A stretch of 64,000 nt of DNA from Exiguobacterium sp. KRL4 (GCF_001870785.1 NZ_MOLV01000009.1:62001-126000); one strand, 5' to 3'; counted from the stretch's first letter, positions 1 to 9,476 are shown. Translations and numbers: made by a program. Notes: generated by a model from the sequence alone, not told the origin.

Positions 1-482
1 CGAAACTCGTCAACGATCTCGAAAACGTTGAACTGCGTGGTACGATTCTGTTCGCCGGTACGATGGCACTCAACGGTGTGCTTCAAATGGGCGCACGCGG
101 TGACTGGGCGTCACATAACATTGAGCACGCTGTTTCAGCGGTTCATGATATCCCGCACGCAGGTGGACTGGCAATCCTCTTCCCGAACTGGATGCGCCAC
201 GTTCTCGATGAGTCAAACGCACACCGTTTCGTCACGCTCGGTGAAAACGTCTTTGACGTCGATACGACAGATAAATCAGAAATGGAAGCAGCACACGCGA
301 CCATCGATGCAATCAGTGCGTTCTGGACGTCACTGGGTGCACCGAACCGTCTTGCGGATTATGACATCAAAGAAGAGACTGTCGATTCAATCGTGAAGTC
401 AGCCATGACACGTGGTGACTTCGGAAACTTCAAATCACTTGGTAATGACGATGTCCGTCAAATCGTAACAGCTGCTTTATAA
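1..482 (+). CDS. Iron-containing alcohol dehydrogenase, C-terminal part (YugJ/BdhA-like)
   Basis: The reading frame is open from the window edge to a TAA at 480-482, so the N-terminal NAD-binding half lies outside. The visible 159 residues are the helical, metal-binding half of a group III (iron-dependent) alcohol dehydrogenase. The segment reading [18 protein letters not shown] carries the spaced histidines that bind the catalytic metal in this family. Members reduce aldehydes such as butyraldehyde or methylglyoxal in the cytoplasm with NAD(P)H. The YugJ/YugK butanol-dehydrogenase branch is the best fit; the substrate cannot be told from sequence. A hairpin follows the stop, so this is the end of a transcription unit. 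Confidence 0.85.
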   Translation, partial: KLVNDLENVELRGTILFAGTMALNGVLQMGARGDWASHNIEHAVSAVHDIPHAGGLAILFPNWMRHVLDESNAHRFVTLGENVFDVDTTDKSEMEAAHATIDAISAFWTSLGAPNRLADYDIKEETVDSIVKSAMTRGDFGNFKSLGNDDVRQIVTAAL

Positions 483-522
483 GCACTACAACATTTGCTA
501 ATCTTTTCACAAAAGACTTGAA

Positions 523-560
523 CGACCTTCCTTCTTGCGTTTTAATGAAAAGGAAGGTCG
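523..560 (+). terminator. Hairpin terminator after alcohol dehydrogenase
   Basis: The arms at 523-533 and 550-560 pair perfectly over 11 bp. The T-tract after them is weak (catttgttt), so termination may be partial and let some transcripts enter pgi, which has no obvious promoter of its own. Confidence 0.6.
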
Positions 561-594
561 CATTTGTTTGCGAATGAATAAGGAGGACGAGTGA

Positions 595-1944
595 ATGACA
601 ACGGTACGTTTTGATTATTCGAAGGCCCTACAATTCGTAGGACAACATGAAGTAGACTATATGGCAGATACGGTGAAGACATTACACGGAGCCATCCATA
701 ACGGGACAGGTGCCGGTAGTGATTTCCTCGGTTGGGTGGACTTACCGACGAACTATGATAAAACGGAGTTTGCTAACATTCAAGCAGCAGCAGAAAAAAT
801 CAAGTCGGATTCGGATGTCTTGTTAGTCGTCGGAATCGGCGGATCGTATCTTGGTGCACGTGCGGCAATCGAGATGCTCGGTCATTCGTTCCACAACCTG
901 TTATCAAAAGAAGAACGGAAAGCACCACAAATCATTTATGCCGGACATAATATCTCTTCAACGTACTTACATGATTTGTTCCAAGTACTGGAAGGGAAAG
1001 ATGTGTCGGTCAACATCATCTCGAAATCGGGGACGACGACAGAACCAGCGATTTCGTTCCGCCTTTTGAAAACATTCATGGAAGATAAGTATGGTAAAGC
1101 CGGTGCCAAAGACCGGATTTATGCGACGACAGATAAAGCACGTGGTGCCTTGAAGACGCTTGCGGATTCAGAAGGCTATCAGACATTTGTCATTCCAGAT
1201 GATGTTGGTGGACGTTTCTCGGTCTTGACACCGGTTGGTCTGTTACCGATTGCAGCGGCTGGAATCTCGATCGAAGAATTAATGGCTGGAGCACGTGACG
1301 CACAAGTTCAATTCTCAAATGAGAACTTGGCTGAAAACGAAGCCTATCAATATGCAGTCGTTCGGAACGCCTTGTATGCAAAAGGAAAAACAATTGAACT
1401 CCTCGTCAACTACGAACCGGCCCTGCACTATGTTTCGGAGTGGTGGAAACAGTTGTACGGCGAGTCAGAAGGAAAAGACTTCAAAGGCATTTTCCCGGCA
1501 GCGGTTGATTTTTCAACGGATCTTCACTCGATGGGCCAATACGTCCAAGAAGGACGCCGTGACTTGTTTGAGACGGTCATCAAAGTCGGACAAGCGCGTC
1601 ATGCCTTGACGATCGAAAAAGATGCGCAGGACTTGGACGGTTTGAACTTCCTCGAAGGAAAATCGATTCAATTCGTTAATGATAAGGCAGCTGAAGGAAC
1701 GTTACTTGCCCATACGGATGGACAAGTACCAAACTTGACGGTTGAATTACCGGAGATGACACCGTATCATCTTGGGTTCTTGTTCTACTTCTTCGAAAAA
1801 GCATGTGCGATGAGCGGCTATTTGCTCGGCGTGAACCCGTTTGATCAGCCGGGTGTTGAAGCGTACAAGAAAAACATGTTCGCGCTACTCGGTAAACCAG
1901 GATTTGAAGCAGAAAAAGCAGAACTTGAAGCCCGCTTGAACTAA
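595..1944 (+). CDS. pgi: Glucose-6-phosphate isomerase
   Basis: Interconverts glucose-6-phosphate and fructose-6-phosphate in glycolysis and gluconeogenesis. The protein has 449 residues, the normal length of the compact Bacillus-type enzyme. The sugar-phosphate-binding segments are visible: GIGGSYLGA (residues 80-88), SKSGTTTE (143-150), the family signature GGRFS (205-209), and a C-terminal QPGVEAYK segment that supplies the active-site lysine. The ATG at 595 follows an AGGAGG-type site at 581-586. It stands alone between two hairpins, and a clear promoter is not visible in the 34 bp upstream, so expression may depend on read-through. Confidence 0.97.
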   Translation: MTTVRFDYSKALQFVGQHEVDYMADTVKTLHGAIHNGTGAGSDFLGWVDLPTNYDKTEFANIQAAAEKIKSDSDVLLVVGIGGSYLGARAAIEMLGHSFHNLLSKEERKAPQIIYAGHNISSTYLHDLFQVLEGKDVSVNIISKSGTTTEPAISFRLLKTFMEDKYGKAGAKDRIYATTDKARGALKTLADSEGYQTFVIPDDVGGRFSVLTPVGLLPIAAAGISIEELMAGARDAQVQFSNENLAENEAYQYAVVRNALYAKGKTIELLVNYEPALHYVSEWWKQLYGESEGKDFKGIFPAAVDFSTDLHSMGQYVQEGRRDLFETVIKVGQARHALTIEKDAQDLDGLNFLEGKSIQFVNDKAAEGTLLAHTDGQVPNLTVELPEMTPYHLGFLFYFFEKACAMSGYLLGVNPFDQPGVEAYKKNMFALLGKPGFEAEKAELEARLN

Positions 1945-1951
1945 GCAAACC

Positions 1952-1983
1952 GGCATCTCCGCATTGGGAGATGCCTTTTTTTG
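1952..1983 (+). terminator. Rho-independent terminator of pgi
   Basis: A 9-bp stem (1952-1960 with 1967-1975) is followed by eight T residues. Confidence 0.9.
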
Positions 1984-2073
1984 TCATTCTGACGAATTCC
2001 TACGCACTTTCACTTTTAGAATGCTTTCGAAACAGGTAAAGTGAAGAGAGAAGAAGAAATGAGGTGCACGCAC

Positions 2074-2547
2074 GTGATTACGTTTTTAGATTATTACCAA
2101 AATCGGGTTGAACTGAGTTTTGAAGACCATCCATTCTCGATTCAACCCCTTCATGTCTGGGTCATTGCCGTGTACGAGGGAAAATGGTTACTGACACATC
2201 ACAAACAACGAGGGTACGAGTTTCCGGGTGGAAAAGTCGAACCAGGAGAGACGGCCGAGCAAGCGGCGTATCGAGAAGTGATGGAAGAAACCGGTGGACG
2301 GATTGAACGTCTGCAATACATTGGACAATACCGGGTCGAAGGGCGAGGGGACACGATCATCAAAAACATTTATTTTGCTGAAATCGAGTCGCTTGTCCCA
2401 CATCTGGCTATCGATGAGACAGACGGAGCCTACCTGTTGGACGAGATCCCACCTCGCCTGGATACGAACCGTCAATACAGCTTCATGATGAAGGACCGTG
2501 TCCTTCCGGAGACTCTTCGTGTACTCGCCGAACGCCGATTGGTTTGA
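2074..2547 (+). CDS. ytkD: Nudix hydrolase, YtkD-type nucleoside triphosphatase
   Basis: B. subtilis YtkD is a nucleotide-pool sanitiser that hydrolyses oxidised dGTP. The Nudix box is complete: G53-x5-E59-x7-R67-E68-x2-E71-E72-x-G74, in a protein of 157 residues, close to the YtkD length. GTG 2074 is preferred because the protein then begins like YtkD ([10 protein letters not shown]) and has AGGTG seven bases upstream; ATG 2059 and GTG 2041 are longer in-frame alternatives without a good site. The hydrolase gene ytmA overlaps its 3' end, implying translational coupling. The ytkD-ytmA-pckA-metK neighbourhood matches B. subtilis, where these genes also lie close together. Confidence 0.85.
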   Translation: MITFLDYYQNRVELSFEDHPFSIQPLHVWVIAVYEGKWLLTHHKQRGYEFPGGKVEPGETAEQAAYREVMEETGGRIERLQYIGQYRVEGRGDTIIKNIYFAEIESLVPHLAIDETDGAYLLDEIPPRLDTNRQYSFMMKDRVLPETLRVLAERRLV

Positions 2548-3262
2548 ACTGCCGCGACAAGGGCCGTTCCGGACGTTTCGGATGTTTTATGAAACGTCTG
2601 ACGGCGAACGGGTCGGTGCTTACGTCGTCCTTCCCGTTCATGCGAACGGTCAAGGGTTGTTGTACTTACGTGGTGGGACACGAAATATCGGGATGGTCCG
2701 ACCGACACGTCTGATGCAGTTCGCCCAAGCGGGATACCTGGTCATGGCTCCTTTTTACCGGGGGAATTTAGGCGGGACGGGGAAAGAAGATTTTGGTCAT
2801 CACGACATCCTGGATGCGGTTGCCGCATTTGATTGGCTGAATGAACGGGTAGAGCGGACGTCCGTCTTCGGTTTTTCAAGGGGAGGGCAAATGGCACTGT
2901 TACTGGCCCACTATCGACCTGTCGCTCGGACTGTCTCCTGGGCGGGTGTGACGAATCTGGTCTGGACGTATGAGGAACAGCGGACGATGCAAAAGATGCT
3001 AAGGCGGTTTACAGGTGGGGTGCCGGATCAACAGAAGCAAGCCTACCAAGTCCGTTCGCCGCTTTATTTTCCACCGCAAGGAGACGTCTTGTTGATTCAC
3101 GGACTGTACGATGAAAATGTTCGTCTGCGGCATGCAACGAATTATGCAGCCCGTTATCCAGAACAAACCCACTTAAAAGTCTATCAATATGCCCATCAAT
3201 TCCCGATTCATCAAAAAATTGCTGTGACCGGTCAAGTCATCGATTGGATGCTGTCAGAATGA
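2519..3262 (+). CDS. ytmA: Alpha/beta hydrolase of the prolyl-oligopeptidase type (YtmA-like)
   Basis: A serine hydrolase of the S9 prolyl-oligopeptidase clan; natural substrate unknown. The nucleophile elbow is GFSRGGQ (Ser about residue 120), the acid lies in HGLYDENV, and the histidine in AHQFPIH. The reading frame extends to a GTG at 2498, but GTG 2519 has a GGAGA site six bases upstream and is preferred, giving 247 residues and a 29-bp overlap with ytkD. It closes the ytkD-ytmA unit, followed by a strong hairpin. The homologous gene in B. subtilis lies in the same ytkD-pckA-metK neighbourhood. Confidence 0.8.
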   Translation: MYSPNADWFELPRQGPFRTFRMFYETSDGERVGAYVVLPVHANGQGLLYLRGGTRNIGMVRPTRLMQFAQAGYLVMAPFYRGNLGGTGKEDFGHHDILDAVAAFDWLNERVERTSVFGFSRGGQMALLLAHYRPVARTVSWAGVTNLVWTYEEQRTMQKMLRRFTGGVPDQQKQAYQVRSPLYFPPQGDVLLIHGLYDENVRLRHATNYAARYPEQTHLKVYQYAHQFPIHQKIAVTGQVIDWMLSE

Positions 3263-3273
3263 ACGGAATGTAG

Positions 3274-3309
3274 AAATCACCTCAACGACTTGTCTTGAGG
3301 TGATTTTTA
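3274..3309 (+). terminator. Rho-independent terminator of ytkD-ytmA
   Basis: A 12-bp stem (3274-3285 with 3295-3306) ends in a short T-run. Confidence 0.85.
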
Positions 3310-3429
3310 CTAAAAATGTAAGGAACATTGATATCTTTTGAAAAACTGATTTTTTAAGAGAAATCAATATTTGATATACTAGAACATATAAAATAAGCTT
3401 GATTAACGGATTTAGAAGGGGAACATGAG

Positions 3430-4683
3430 ATGGAAATCTTACTCGCGCGACAACCGATCGTTGACCGGTATGGTTCGATTGATGCTTTTGAATTACTTTA
3501 TCGTTCCGTTGAAGCACCTGCTGTGTTTGATGGGGATCTTGCGACGATGGATGTGTTGACCAATACACTGATTCATCTCGGAGTAGATCATGTGGCGGAA
3601 GGGAAACGACTATTCATCAACTTCACGGGGGACTTATTGCAGTCCGAGTTGATTGATCATCTGGATCCAACACGATTTGTGATTGAAGTATTGGAGACCG
3701 TTCAGATTGATGATGCCATGTTGCTGACGCTCAAGAAGTGGAAAGAAGCAGGTTTCATGCTGGCACTCGATGATTTCGTGACGGACTTGTTGCGTCATCA
3801 TGGTGCTGAACTGTTTGATTTAATTGATCTCATCAAAATTGACATCGAAGCGATTAATCCACGGGAACAAAGTGCGATTTTACATATCTTAAAACGTAAT
3901 TATCCACATATGCGCTTTTTGGCGGAGCGCGTCGAAACGCATGAAGATCATACACGGAGCCTTGAAATGGGTTATGACTGGTTTCAAGGATATTTTTATG
4001 CGAAACCGATGCTGATGAAAGGGAGAGCGGTTCCGCCTCAAGTCCCTGTTTTGCTGAAGATGCTGAAATGGTTGGATACAGATGACCATTACGACGAGGT
4101 CGTCGATGAAATCGAAAGAAATCCGTACATTAGTGTTCAAGTCTTGCAACTCATCAATTCACCGGGAATCGGGTTACGGAATACGGTTAGTTCTGTCCGA
4201 CAAGCCATTTCATTACTTGGTTTTTCGCAGTTGAAAAGTTGGATTTCACTGATCGTCTTACGTGAGATGAAACTCGCGAGTCCTTATAAATGGTCGGATG
4301 AATTATTACGTTCTTCGTTACATTGTGCGAAGTTATGCGAATTGTTTGCGAGCGAAACGAAGACATTGAAAGCAGAAAGTGCTTATATGATCGGACTACT
4401 TTCGCACATCGATGCCTTGCTGTCAGTCGATATCGATGAAATCATCGATCAATTACCGATTGAACTGACCTTAAAAACGGTCTTGCAAGGAGACGATCAT
4501 CCGTTTCGGGACTGTCTCTTACTGGCAATCAGCGCGGATCGTGGTGAATTCGAACATTTTGAGCTGCTCAGCAACCGGTTTGGGATCTCGAAGCAACGTG
4601 CCTATGAGCTACTGAAGGAAAGCCAAGTTTGGTTGGCTCAAAAGGAACAACATTTGCAAGATAAAACAGATTTGATTGTCTAA
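3430..4683 (+). CDS. EAL-HDOD signalling protein (YuxH-like)
   Basis: This 417-residue protein has two domains. Residues 1-200 form an EAL-type (cyclic-di-GMP phosphodiesterase) domain and about 205-400 an HDOD domain, a degenerate HD fold found in signalling proteins. The catalytic-type residues are mostly present: E21 in FELLYR, N in FINF, E in VIEVLE, paired D in LALDDF, K in IKID, E in AERVE and Q in FQGYF. The loop after DDF reads VTD instead of the usual GTG, so activity is uncertain. B. subtilis YuxH has the same layout. The gene is monocistronic, with an extended -10 (TGATATACT) near 3370 and a GAAGGGGA ribosome site. Ligand and targets are unknown. Confidence 0.85.
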   Translation: MEILLARQPIVDRYGSIDAFELLYRSVEAPAVFDGDLATMDVLTNTLIHLGVDHVAEGKRLFINFTGDLLQSELIDHLDPTRFVIEVLETVQIDDAMLLTLKKWKEAGFMLALDDFVTDLLRHHGAELFDLIDLIKIDIEAINPREQSAILHILKRNYPHMRFLAERVETHEDHTRSLEMGYDWFQGYFYAKPMLMKGRAVPPQVPVLLKMLKWLDTDDHYDEVVDEIERNPYISVQVLQLINSPGIGLRNTVSSVRQAISLLGFSQLKSWISLIVLREMKLASPYKWSDELLRSSLHCAKLCELFASETKTLKAESAYMIGLLSHIDALLSVDIDEIIDQLPIELTLKTVLQGDDHPFRDCLLLAISADRGEFEHFELLSNRFGISKQRAYELLKESQVWLAQKEQHLQDKTDLIV

Positions 4684-4692
4684 ACGGCAAAA

Positions 4693-4727
4693 AAAGGTTG
4701 AGCACTCCAAACAGAGGCTCAACCTTT
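4693..4727. terminator. Shared hairpin between EAL-HDOD gene and pckA
   Basis: An 11-bp stem (4693-4703 with 4717-4727) sits between two convergent genes. Its T-run is best on the minus strand (seven T after pckA); on the plus strand the tail is short. Confidence 0.8.
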
Positions 4728-4744
4728 CTGGTATAGACGAAACA

Positions 4745-6313
4745 TTAAATACGAGGTCCAGCCGATTTGATGGCATCGGTCGCACTTTCGAATCGGTTGA
4801 AGTTTTCGACGAACTTATGAGCAAGTGCCGTCGCTTGTTGCTCGTAAGCGGCTGCATCTGCCCACACTTTGACGGGATTCAGCAGATCAGTCGGCACATC
4901 AGGTACTTCGACGGGCATGTGCAGTCCGAAGATTGGATGTTCTTCTGTCGGGATATCGACGAGTAGACCGTTGACCGCGGCGTTGACCATCGTCCGTGTA
5001 TACGCAAGCTTCATCCGACTACCGGTACCATAAGCACCACCGGTCCAACCTGTGTTGACAAGATAAACCGTGACACCATGACGATCAATCAGTTCACCCA
5101 GCATCGTCGCATATTTTTCCGGAATCAATGGTAAGAACGGAGAACCGAAGCACGTCGAGAATGTCGCTTCTGGTTCAGTGACACCACGTTCTGTCCCGGC
5201 GAGTTTAGACGTGTAACCCGATAAGAAATGATACATCGCCTGTTCCTTCGTCAACTTGCTGATTGGTGGTAAGACACCATACGCATCAGCCGTCAAGAAC
5301 ACAATCGTTTTCGGATGGCCAGCGCGTGACGGGATGGCGATATTATCGATTGATGTAATCGGATAGGCAGCACGTGTGTTTTCCGTCAATGACGTATCAT
5401 CATAGTCTGGCGTCCGTTGTGCATCAAGAACGACGTTTTCAAGCACCGTACCAAATCGGATTGCATCAAAGATTTGTGGTTCCTTTTCGCGTGAGAGATT
5501 AACGGTTTTGGCGTAACAGCCGCCTTCGATATTGAACACACCATCATGCGACCAACCGTGTTCATCGTCACCGATCAATTGACGATTGTCGTCTGCCGAC
5601 AGGGTGGTCTTACCAGTCCCCGATAGTCCGAAGAACAGAGCGACGTCACCTTCGTGTCCGACGTTTGCTGAACAGTGCATCGATAAGACATCTTGTTGCG
5701 GTAACAGATAATTCATGACTGAGAAAATCGATTTTTTGATTTCTCCTGCGTACTCGGTACCACCGATCAAGACGATCCGGTGTTCAAACGACATCGCGAT
5801 GAACGTCTCTGAGTTCGTACCATCGACTGCTGGATCAGCTTTGAAGTGTGGTGCATAGACGACCGTAAAGGGTTCAAAGGCCGCAACCGTAGGATATTCC
5901 CGTAAGAACAGTTGTTTTGCGAACAGATTATGCCAAGCATATTCTGTCACGACGCGTACTGGAAGGGTGAAATGCGTATCGGCACCAGCAGCAGCCTCTG
6001 TGTAGTAGAGCTGATCTGTTTCGTTCATATGACGAAGAACTTTTTGTAACAGTTGCTCGAATTTGTCCGACTCCATCGGTTGGTTGACATGACCCCAATC
6101 GATGTGTGTCTCGCATGACTGATCGCGGACGATGAACTTGTCTTTTGGCGAACGACCTGTAAATTTCCCCGTTTCTACAGATAAAGCACCATTCTCTGCA
6201 AGAACTCCTTCTTTGTTTCGAATCGCATGTTCGACTAGTTCGGCAACGGATAGTTGTTTGAACACATGCTCCTTCATGAGTAGTTCTTCGATATTCAGGA
6301 CCGTCATCGGCAT
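4745..6313 (-). CDS. pckA: Phosphoenolpyruvate carboxykinase (ATP)
   Basis: Converts oxaloacetate and ATP to phosphoenolpyruvate, CO2 and ADP, the first committed step of gluconeogenesis. It has 522 residues, as expected for the ATP-dependent family. The P-loop GLSGTGKTT is followed by the kinase-2 segment [18 protein letters not shown] near residue 52 and the arginine segment SRAGHP are also present. ATG 6313 has AAAGGTGGGG upstream; ATG 6307 is possible. It is divergent from metK, and the shared region carries a promoter (TTGCCC-N18-TATAAT), a perfect CcpN-type box over its -10 and a cre-like site upstream, so repression by glycolytic carbon is likely. Confidence 0.98.
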   Translation of the reverse strand: MPMTVLNIEELLMKEHVFKQLSVAELVEHAIRNKEGVLAENGALSVETGKFTGRSPKDKFIVRDQSCETHIDWGHVNQPMESDKFEQLLQKVLRHMNETDQLYYTEAAAGADTHFTLPVRVVTEYAWHNLFAKQLFLREYPTVAAFEPFTVVYAPHFKADPAVDGTNSETFIAMSFEHRIVLIGGTEYAGEIKKSIFSVMNYLLPQQDVLSMHCSANVGHEGDVALFFGLSGTGKTTLSADDNRQLIGDDEHGWSHDGVFNIEGGCYAKTVNLSREKEPQIFDAIRFGTVLENVVLDAQRTPDYDDTSLTENTRAAYPITSIDNIAIPSRAGHPKTIVFLTADAYGVLPPISKLTKEQAMYHFLSGYTSKLAGTERGVTEPEATFSTCFGSPFLPLIPEKYATMLGELIDRHGVTVYLVNTGWTGGAYGTGSRMKLAYTRTMVNAAVNGLLVDIPTEEHPIFGLHMPVEVPDVPTDLLNPVKVWADAAAYEQQATALAHKFVENFNRFESATDAIKSAGPRI

Positions 6314-6358
6314 CCTGACCCCACCTTTCCCCTACGTTGGTTTTGGCTCCATCATTAG

Positions 6359-6385
6359 TATGACACATTTATTATATATGACATA
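6359..6385. promoter_or_regulatory. CcpN-type operator pair over the pckA promoter
   Basis: On the minus strand 6385-6375 reads TATGTCATATA, an exact match to the CcpN box TRTGHYATAYW as I recall it. On the plus strand 6359-6369 reads TATGACACATT, one mismatch from the same consensus. CcpN represses pckA and gapB in B. subtilis on glycolytic carbon. The two boxes lie inside a larger inverted repeat with 12-bp arms (6351-6362 and 6382-6393), which could instead be the recognition unit of another regulator. Confidence 0.6.
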
Positions 6386-6400
6386 CTAATGATAGGGCAA
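6371..6400 (-). promoter_or_regulatory. Sigma-A promoter of pckA
   Basis: The -35 TTGCCC (6400-6395) and -10 TATAAT (6376-6371) are separated by 18 bp on the minus strand, about 60 bp before the pckA start. The CcpN-type box overlaps the -10. Confidence 0.7.
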
Positions 6401-6429
6401 TCATTTTCCTGCGCTGATTTCTATTTATC

Positions 6430-6443
6430 TGGAAACGCTTTCA
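6430..6443. promoter_or_regulatory. cre-like CcpA site between pckA and metK
   Basis: TGGAAACGCTTTCA matches 13 of 14 positions of TGWAANCGNTNWCA. It is centred about 70 bp upstream of the expected pckA start point and about 65 bp upstream of the metK -35, a position where CcpA activates some promoters. ccpA itself is in this window. Confidence 0.6.
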
Positions 6444-6499
6444 GCATTAACAGTTTAACACCTCTTCCGAAAATTTTCGACAAAAAATTAAAACGTTGC

Positions 6500-6528
6500 T
6501 TGACAGAGTGGACACAAGTTTATATCAT
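6500..6528 (+). promoter_or_regulatory. Sigma-A promoter of metK
   Basis: TTGACA (6500-6505), a 17-bp spacer and TATCAT (6523-6528) lie just upstream of the SAM riboswitch. Confidence 0.85.
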
Positions 6529-6543
6529 GTAATTCGTAACGGA

Positions 6544-6674
6544 TACTCTTATTCTGAGCAGGTGGAGGGAACAAGGCCCGAAGAAACCCGGCAACCGTCT
6601 TATGTTAATTTCATCATTAATGTAGGAAAAGGTGCTCTCCTGAAGCGAAGTAAACACTTCGAACGATAAGAGGG
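6544..6674 (+). ncRNA. SAM-I (S-box) riboswitch
   Basis: The conserved core segments are present: a CTGAGCAGGTGGAGGGA block, then GGCCCGAAGAAACCCGGCAACC in parts, then the AAAGGTGCT and GCTCTCCTG elements. The closing P1 helix pairs 6546-6552 with 6666-6672. Binding of S-adenosylmethionine stabilises P1 and allows the downstream terminator to form, shutting off metK when its product is abundant. Confidence 0.95.
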
Positions 6675-6690
6675 TAAAGGAAGAACGCAC

Positions 6691-6732
6691 AACCTTTCCC
6701 TGACCATTTTTGGACATGGAAAGGTTTTTTTC
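6691..6732 (+). terminator. Regulated terminator of the S-box leader
   Basis: A 9-bp stem (6691-6699 with 6718-6726) is followed by a T-run. It is the expression platform of the riboswitch. Confidence 0.85.
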
Positions 6733-6799
6733 ATTTTACCGTCCCACTCAACTAGGGGAAATGAGTACACCGTCAAATTCTTTTTTGGGAGGGTCAAAC

Positions 6800-8008
6800 A
6801 TGACAAACCTTAATCGCCGACTATTTACGTCGGAGTCAGTAACTGAAGGTCACCCGGATAAAATCTGTGACCAGATTTCGGATTCAATCTTAGATGCGAT
6901 TCTTGCGGCAGATCCTAATGCACGTGTTGCTGCAGAAACGTCTGTCACGACAGGACTTGTCCTTGTGGCAGGAGAAATTACGACAACGACTTACGTGGAT
7001 ATCCCGAAAGTCGTACGCGAAACGATTCGTGAAATCGGCTATACACGCGCGAAGTACGGATTCGATGCAGACACATGTGCTGTATTGACTTCGATTGATG
7101 AGCAATCGGCAGACATCGCTCTTGGTGTAGACCAAGCGCTTGAAGCACGCGAAGGAAACATGTCAGATGAAGAAATTGATGCTATCGGAGCAGGAGACCA
7201 AGGTCTGATGTTCGGTTACGCAACGAAAGAAACACCTGAACTAATGCCACTTCCGATCTCACTTGCACACCGTCTCGCTCGTCGTCTTGCAGAAGTTCGC
7301 AAGACGGGACAACTCGATTACCTCCGCCCGGATGGTAAAACGCAAGTCACGGTTGAATACAACGAGAACAATGAACCTGTTCGCGTCGATACAATCGTCA
7401 TCTCAACACAACATGCGGAAGAAGTGACGCTTGAGCAAATCCAAGCAGATCTGAAAGAACATGTCATCGCTCCAGTTATTCCGACGGAGTACATCGATGC
7501 AGACACGAAATTCTTCATCAACCCAACTGGTCGTTTCGTCATCGGCGGACCACAAGGAGATGCAGGTTTGACAGGTCGTAAAATCATCGTTGATACGTAT
7601 GGCGGTTACGCACGCCACGGTGGTGGTGCTTTCTCTGGTAAAGATCCAACGAAAGTCGACCGTTCAGCTGCTTATGCAGCACGTTATGTTGCGAAAAACT
7701 TGGTTGCATCTGGTCTTGCAGACAAAGCAGAAGTTCAGCTTGCTTACGCAATCGGTGTGGCGCATCCGGTGTCAATCGCGGTTGACACATTCGGAACAGG
7801 AAAACTTCCTGAAGCGCAACTCGTCGAATTAATCGCAGAAAACTTTGATCTTCGTCCTGCAGGGATCATCAAGATGCTTGATCTCCGCCGTCCGATTTAC
7901 CGTCAGACAGCAGCTTATGGTCACTTCGGTCGTACAGACATCGAATTGCCATGGGAGCAGACAGATAAAGCTGCTACTCTTGAAGAGCAGGCAAAACGTT
8001 TCGTCTAA
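6800..8008 (+). CDS. metK: S-adenosylmethionine synthetase
   Basis: Makes S-adenosylmethionine from methionine and ATP, the methyl donor for several methyltransferases in this window (YtqB, TrmB). The 402-residue protein shows TEGHPDK (catalytic His18), [12 protein letters not shown] and [19 protein letters not shown], all diagnostic of MetK. ATG 6800 follows TGGGAGGGT; the frame stays open further upstream, but that part is riboswitch leader and terminator. The transcript is controlled by the S-box riboswitch, giving product feedback. Confidence 0.98.
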   Translation: MTNLNRRLFTSESVTEGHPDKICDQISDSILDAILAADPNARVAAETSVTTGLVLVAGEITTTTYVDIPKVVRETIREIGYTRAKYGFDADTCAVLTSIDEQSADIALGVDQALEAREGNMSDEEIDAIGAGDQGLMFGYATKETPELMPLPISLAHRLARRLAEVRKTGQLDYLRPDGKTQVTVEYNENNEPVRVDTIVISTQHAEEVTLEQIQADLKEHVIAPVIPTEYIDADTKFFINPTGRFVIGGPQGDAGLTGRKIIVDTYGGYARHGGGAFSGKDPTKVDRSAAYAARYVAKNLVASGLADKAEVQLAYAIGVAHPVSIAVDTFGTGKLPEAQLVELIAENFDLRPAGIIKMLDLRRPIYRQTAAYGHFGRTDIELPWEQTDKAATLEEQAKRFV

Positions 8009-8014
8009 TCCTTT

Positions 8015-8057
8015 GTTCAGAAATAACCTTTCACAGGTTGTTTCTGAACTTTTTTTG
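8015..8057 (+). terminator. Rho-independent terminator of metK
   Basis: A 13-14 bp stem with one bulge (8015-8027 with 8037-8050) precedes a run of seven T. Confidence 0.9.
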
Positions 8058-8146
8058 TTTCTCCGGAACTTTGCAGGGAAACGACTGAAATTTCTAGAAA
8101 AGGGTAAAAGAACATGAGTCTGTAAAAGGAAAAGGGGGATTTCGGT

Positions 8147-8635
8147 ATGGAGATACGCGAAGCAGTTCCTGCTGATGCAGCACGCATTCATGATATTGCG
8201 CTCACGTCTTGGATGGATACGTACGAGGAAATCTATTCTGAGCGCTCGAAAGCCCATTTCGTTCAGGAAGCCTACCCGCAAGAAGAAGTAGTTCGGGCAA
8301 TCCGGACAGCAGAAGAAGCGCGCGGAGAATATTTTAATGTAGGTCTGATCGATGGGGAGATTGTGGGATTCATTCATGCGATTGATGTCGACGGGACGTG
8401 GGAAATCGTCCGCCTGTATGTCCTGCCGAAATATCAACAGAATGGAATCGGGCGGAGACTGATTCGAGAGCTTGAGCTCCAAGGTGCTTCTCCAATTGAA
8501 GTGTACATCGAATCACGCAATTATAAAGCCCGTCACTTTTTGACTGCATACGGATTTAAGGAAATCAGCGAGACGACAGAGGAAGTCTTTGGACAAGTGG
8601 AACCTGTGACGCGACTGCAACGTATATATGAATAA
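8147..8635 (+). CDS. GNAT-family N-acetyltransferase
   Basis: The 162-residue protein is a single GNAT domain. It has the N-terminal strand and helix MEIREAVPADAARIHDIALTSW split by the family's usual loop, the beta-4 strand YVLPKYQQNGIGRRLIREL with the Q/R-x-x-G-x-G/A acetyl-CoA motif (QNGIGR), and a C-terminal YGFKE strand. It transfers an acetyl group from acetyl-CoA to an unknown amine or protein. The ATG follows AAAAGGGGGA. It stands alone after the metK terminator, so a role in methionine metabolism is not implied. Confidence 0.85.
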   Translation: MEIREAVPADAARIHDIALTSWMDTYEEIYSERSKAHFVQEAYPQEEVVRAIRTAEEARGEYFNVGLIDGEIVGFIHAIDVDGTWEIVRLYVLPKYQQNGIGRRLIRELELQGASPIEVYIESRNYKARHFLTAYGFKEISETTEEVFGQVEPVTRLQRIYE

Positions 8636-8640
8636 AAACG

Positions 8641-8677
8641 AAATCCGACTTAAGGCGGTTTGGCTGGAGTCGGATTT
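8641..8677 (+). terminator. Possible terminator after GNAT gene
   Basis: A 9-bp stem (8641-8649 with 8669-8677) begins just after the stop codon, but the T-tract is poor. Confidence 0.45.
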
Positions 8678-8716
8678 GTTGCATACTAAACAGATATCAA
8701 ATGAAGAGGTGAGTTT

Positions 8717-9421
8717 GTGGTAGAACAACCAACCGGAGTGATCGTTCTTGTGTATCCACTCCAATTACGTGCCCGACCAAGTGAAGCGTTGATTCGTGTC
8801 TTGGAACAAGAATATGAAGTACTCTTAGTCGACGCACCACGTCGTGTATCGTTTGAAGAACACCAACAGTTATTAAAAGAAGCGTTACGAGAAGCGGGTA
8901 AACGGAAGCTTCCGATTCATATCATTGCCTGCAGCATGGGGGCACTCGTCGTCAACCGACTGTTGCAGGAATACGAATTACCGATTGCCAGTCTGTCCTT
9001 TATCTCACCCTTGTTTGATTGGCACAATTCAAAGCAACTCGGTGGCGTCAAGCAAGTGTTTGCGAGTGCATTTGATCGTTTTCGCCCGGATGCCCCACTC
9101 GGGACGTTACCGTTCGGACAAAACAATGAAGACGCTGTCCGTTTGGGTGAGTTGACCTATGCCCAATATCGTGAAATCGAAGAAGAAATCGTATTACATG
9201 ATGAGGAACGAAAAAAATTACCTCGTGTCCATTTGGCTTGTTTTTATGCGCCGGACGATCAGTTTGCGGATGTCAAGTTGACGCTCGAAGTGTGCCGAAA
9301 AATGGGGGGCGACCAGATTTATCTGCAACGCCTGCATGGTTTCCCGCACTTTAGTTTTGAACGATTAAACACACGTTTTGCTGAAAAACTTTTATTGTTC
9401 CTCAAACTGGTTGAGGATTAA
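8717..9421 (+). CDS. Putative alpha/beta-fold hydrolase
   Basis: A 234-residue cytosolic protein starting at a GTG with AAGAGGTGAG upstream. The nucleophile-elbow-like segment IIACSMGAL puts Ser73 after a hydrophobic strand. APDDQF may supply the acid and HGFPHFSF the histidine, so a catalytic triad is plausible. The sequence between the elbow and the C-terminus is charged and not a typical lipase cap. I do not recognise a named subfamily. It is flanked by hairpins and appears to be its own unit; function unknown. Confidence 0.7.
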   Translation: MVEQPTGVIVLVYPLQLRARPSEALIRVLEQEYEVLLVDAPRRVSFEEHQQLLKEALREAGKRKLPIHIIACSMGALVVNRLLQEYELPIASLSFISPLFDWHNSKQLGGVKQVFASAFDRFRPDAPLGTLPFGQNNEDAVRLGELTYAQYREIEEEIVLHDEERKKLPRVHLACFYAPDDQFADVKLTLEVCRKMGGDQIYLQRLHGFPHFSFERLNTRFAEKLLLFLKLVED

Positions 9422-9440
9422 GGAAAAGTCATCTAAAAAG

Positions 9441-9476
9441 GAGGATGCCGTCATTTGCGACAGCATCCTCTTTTTT
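9441..9476. terminator. Terminator between the hydrolase gene and ytqB
   Basis: An 8-bp GC-rich stem (9441-9448 with 9463-9470) is followed by six T. It lies between convergent genes and the minus-strand tail is also usable. Confidence 0.85.

Noticed and set aside
6710-6799. N-terminal extension of metK
   Set aside because: It lies in the riboswitch terminator and spacer; ATG 6800 has the ribosome site and the conserved start.
7829-8482. 217-codon minus-strand frame crossing the metK end and the GNAT gene
   Set aside because: It runs through the metK terminator and antisense to two clear genes, with no domain or start signal.
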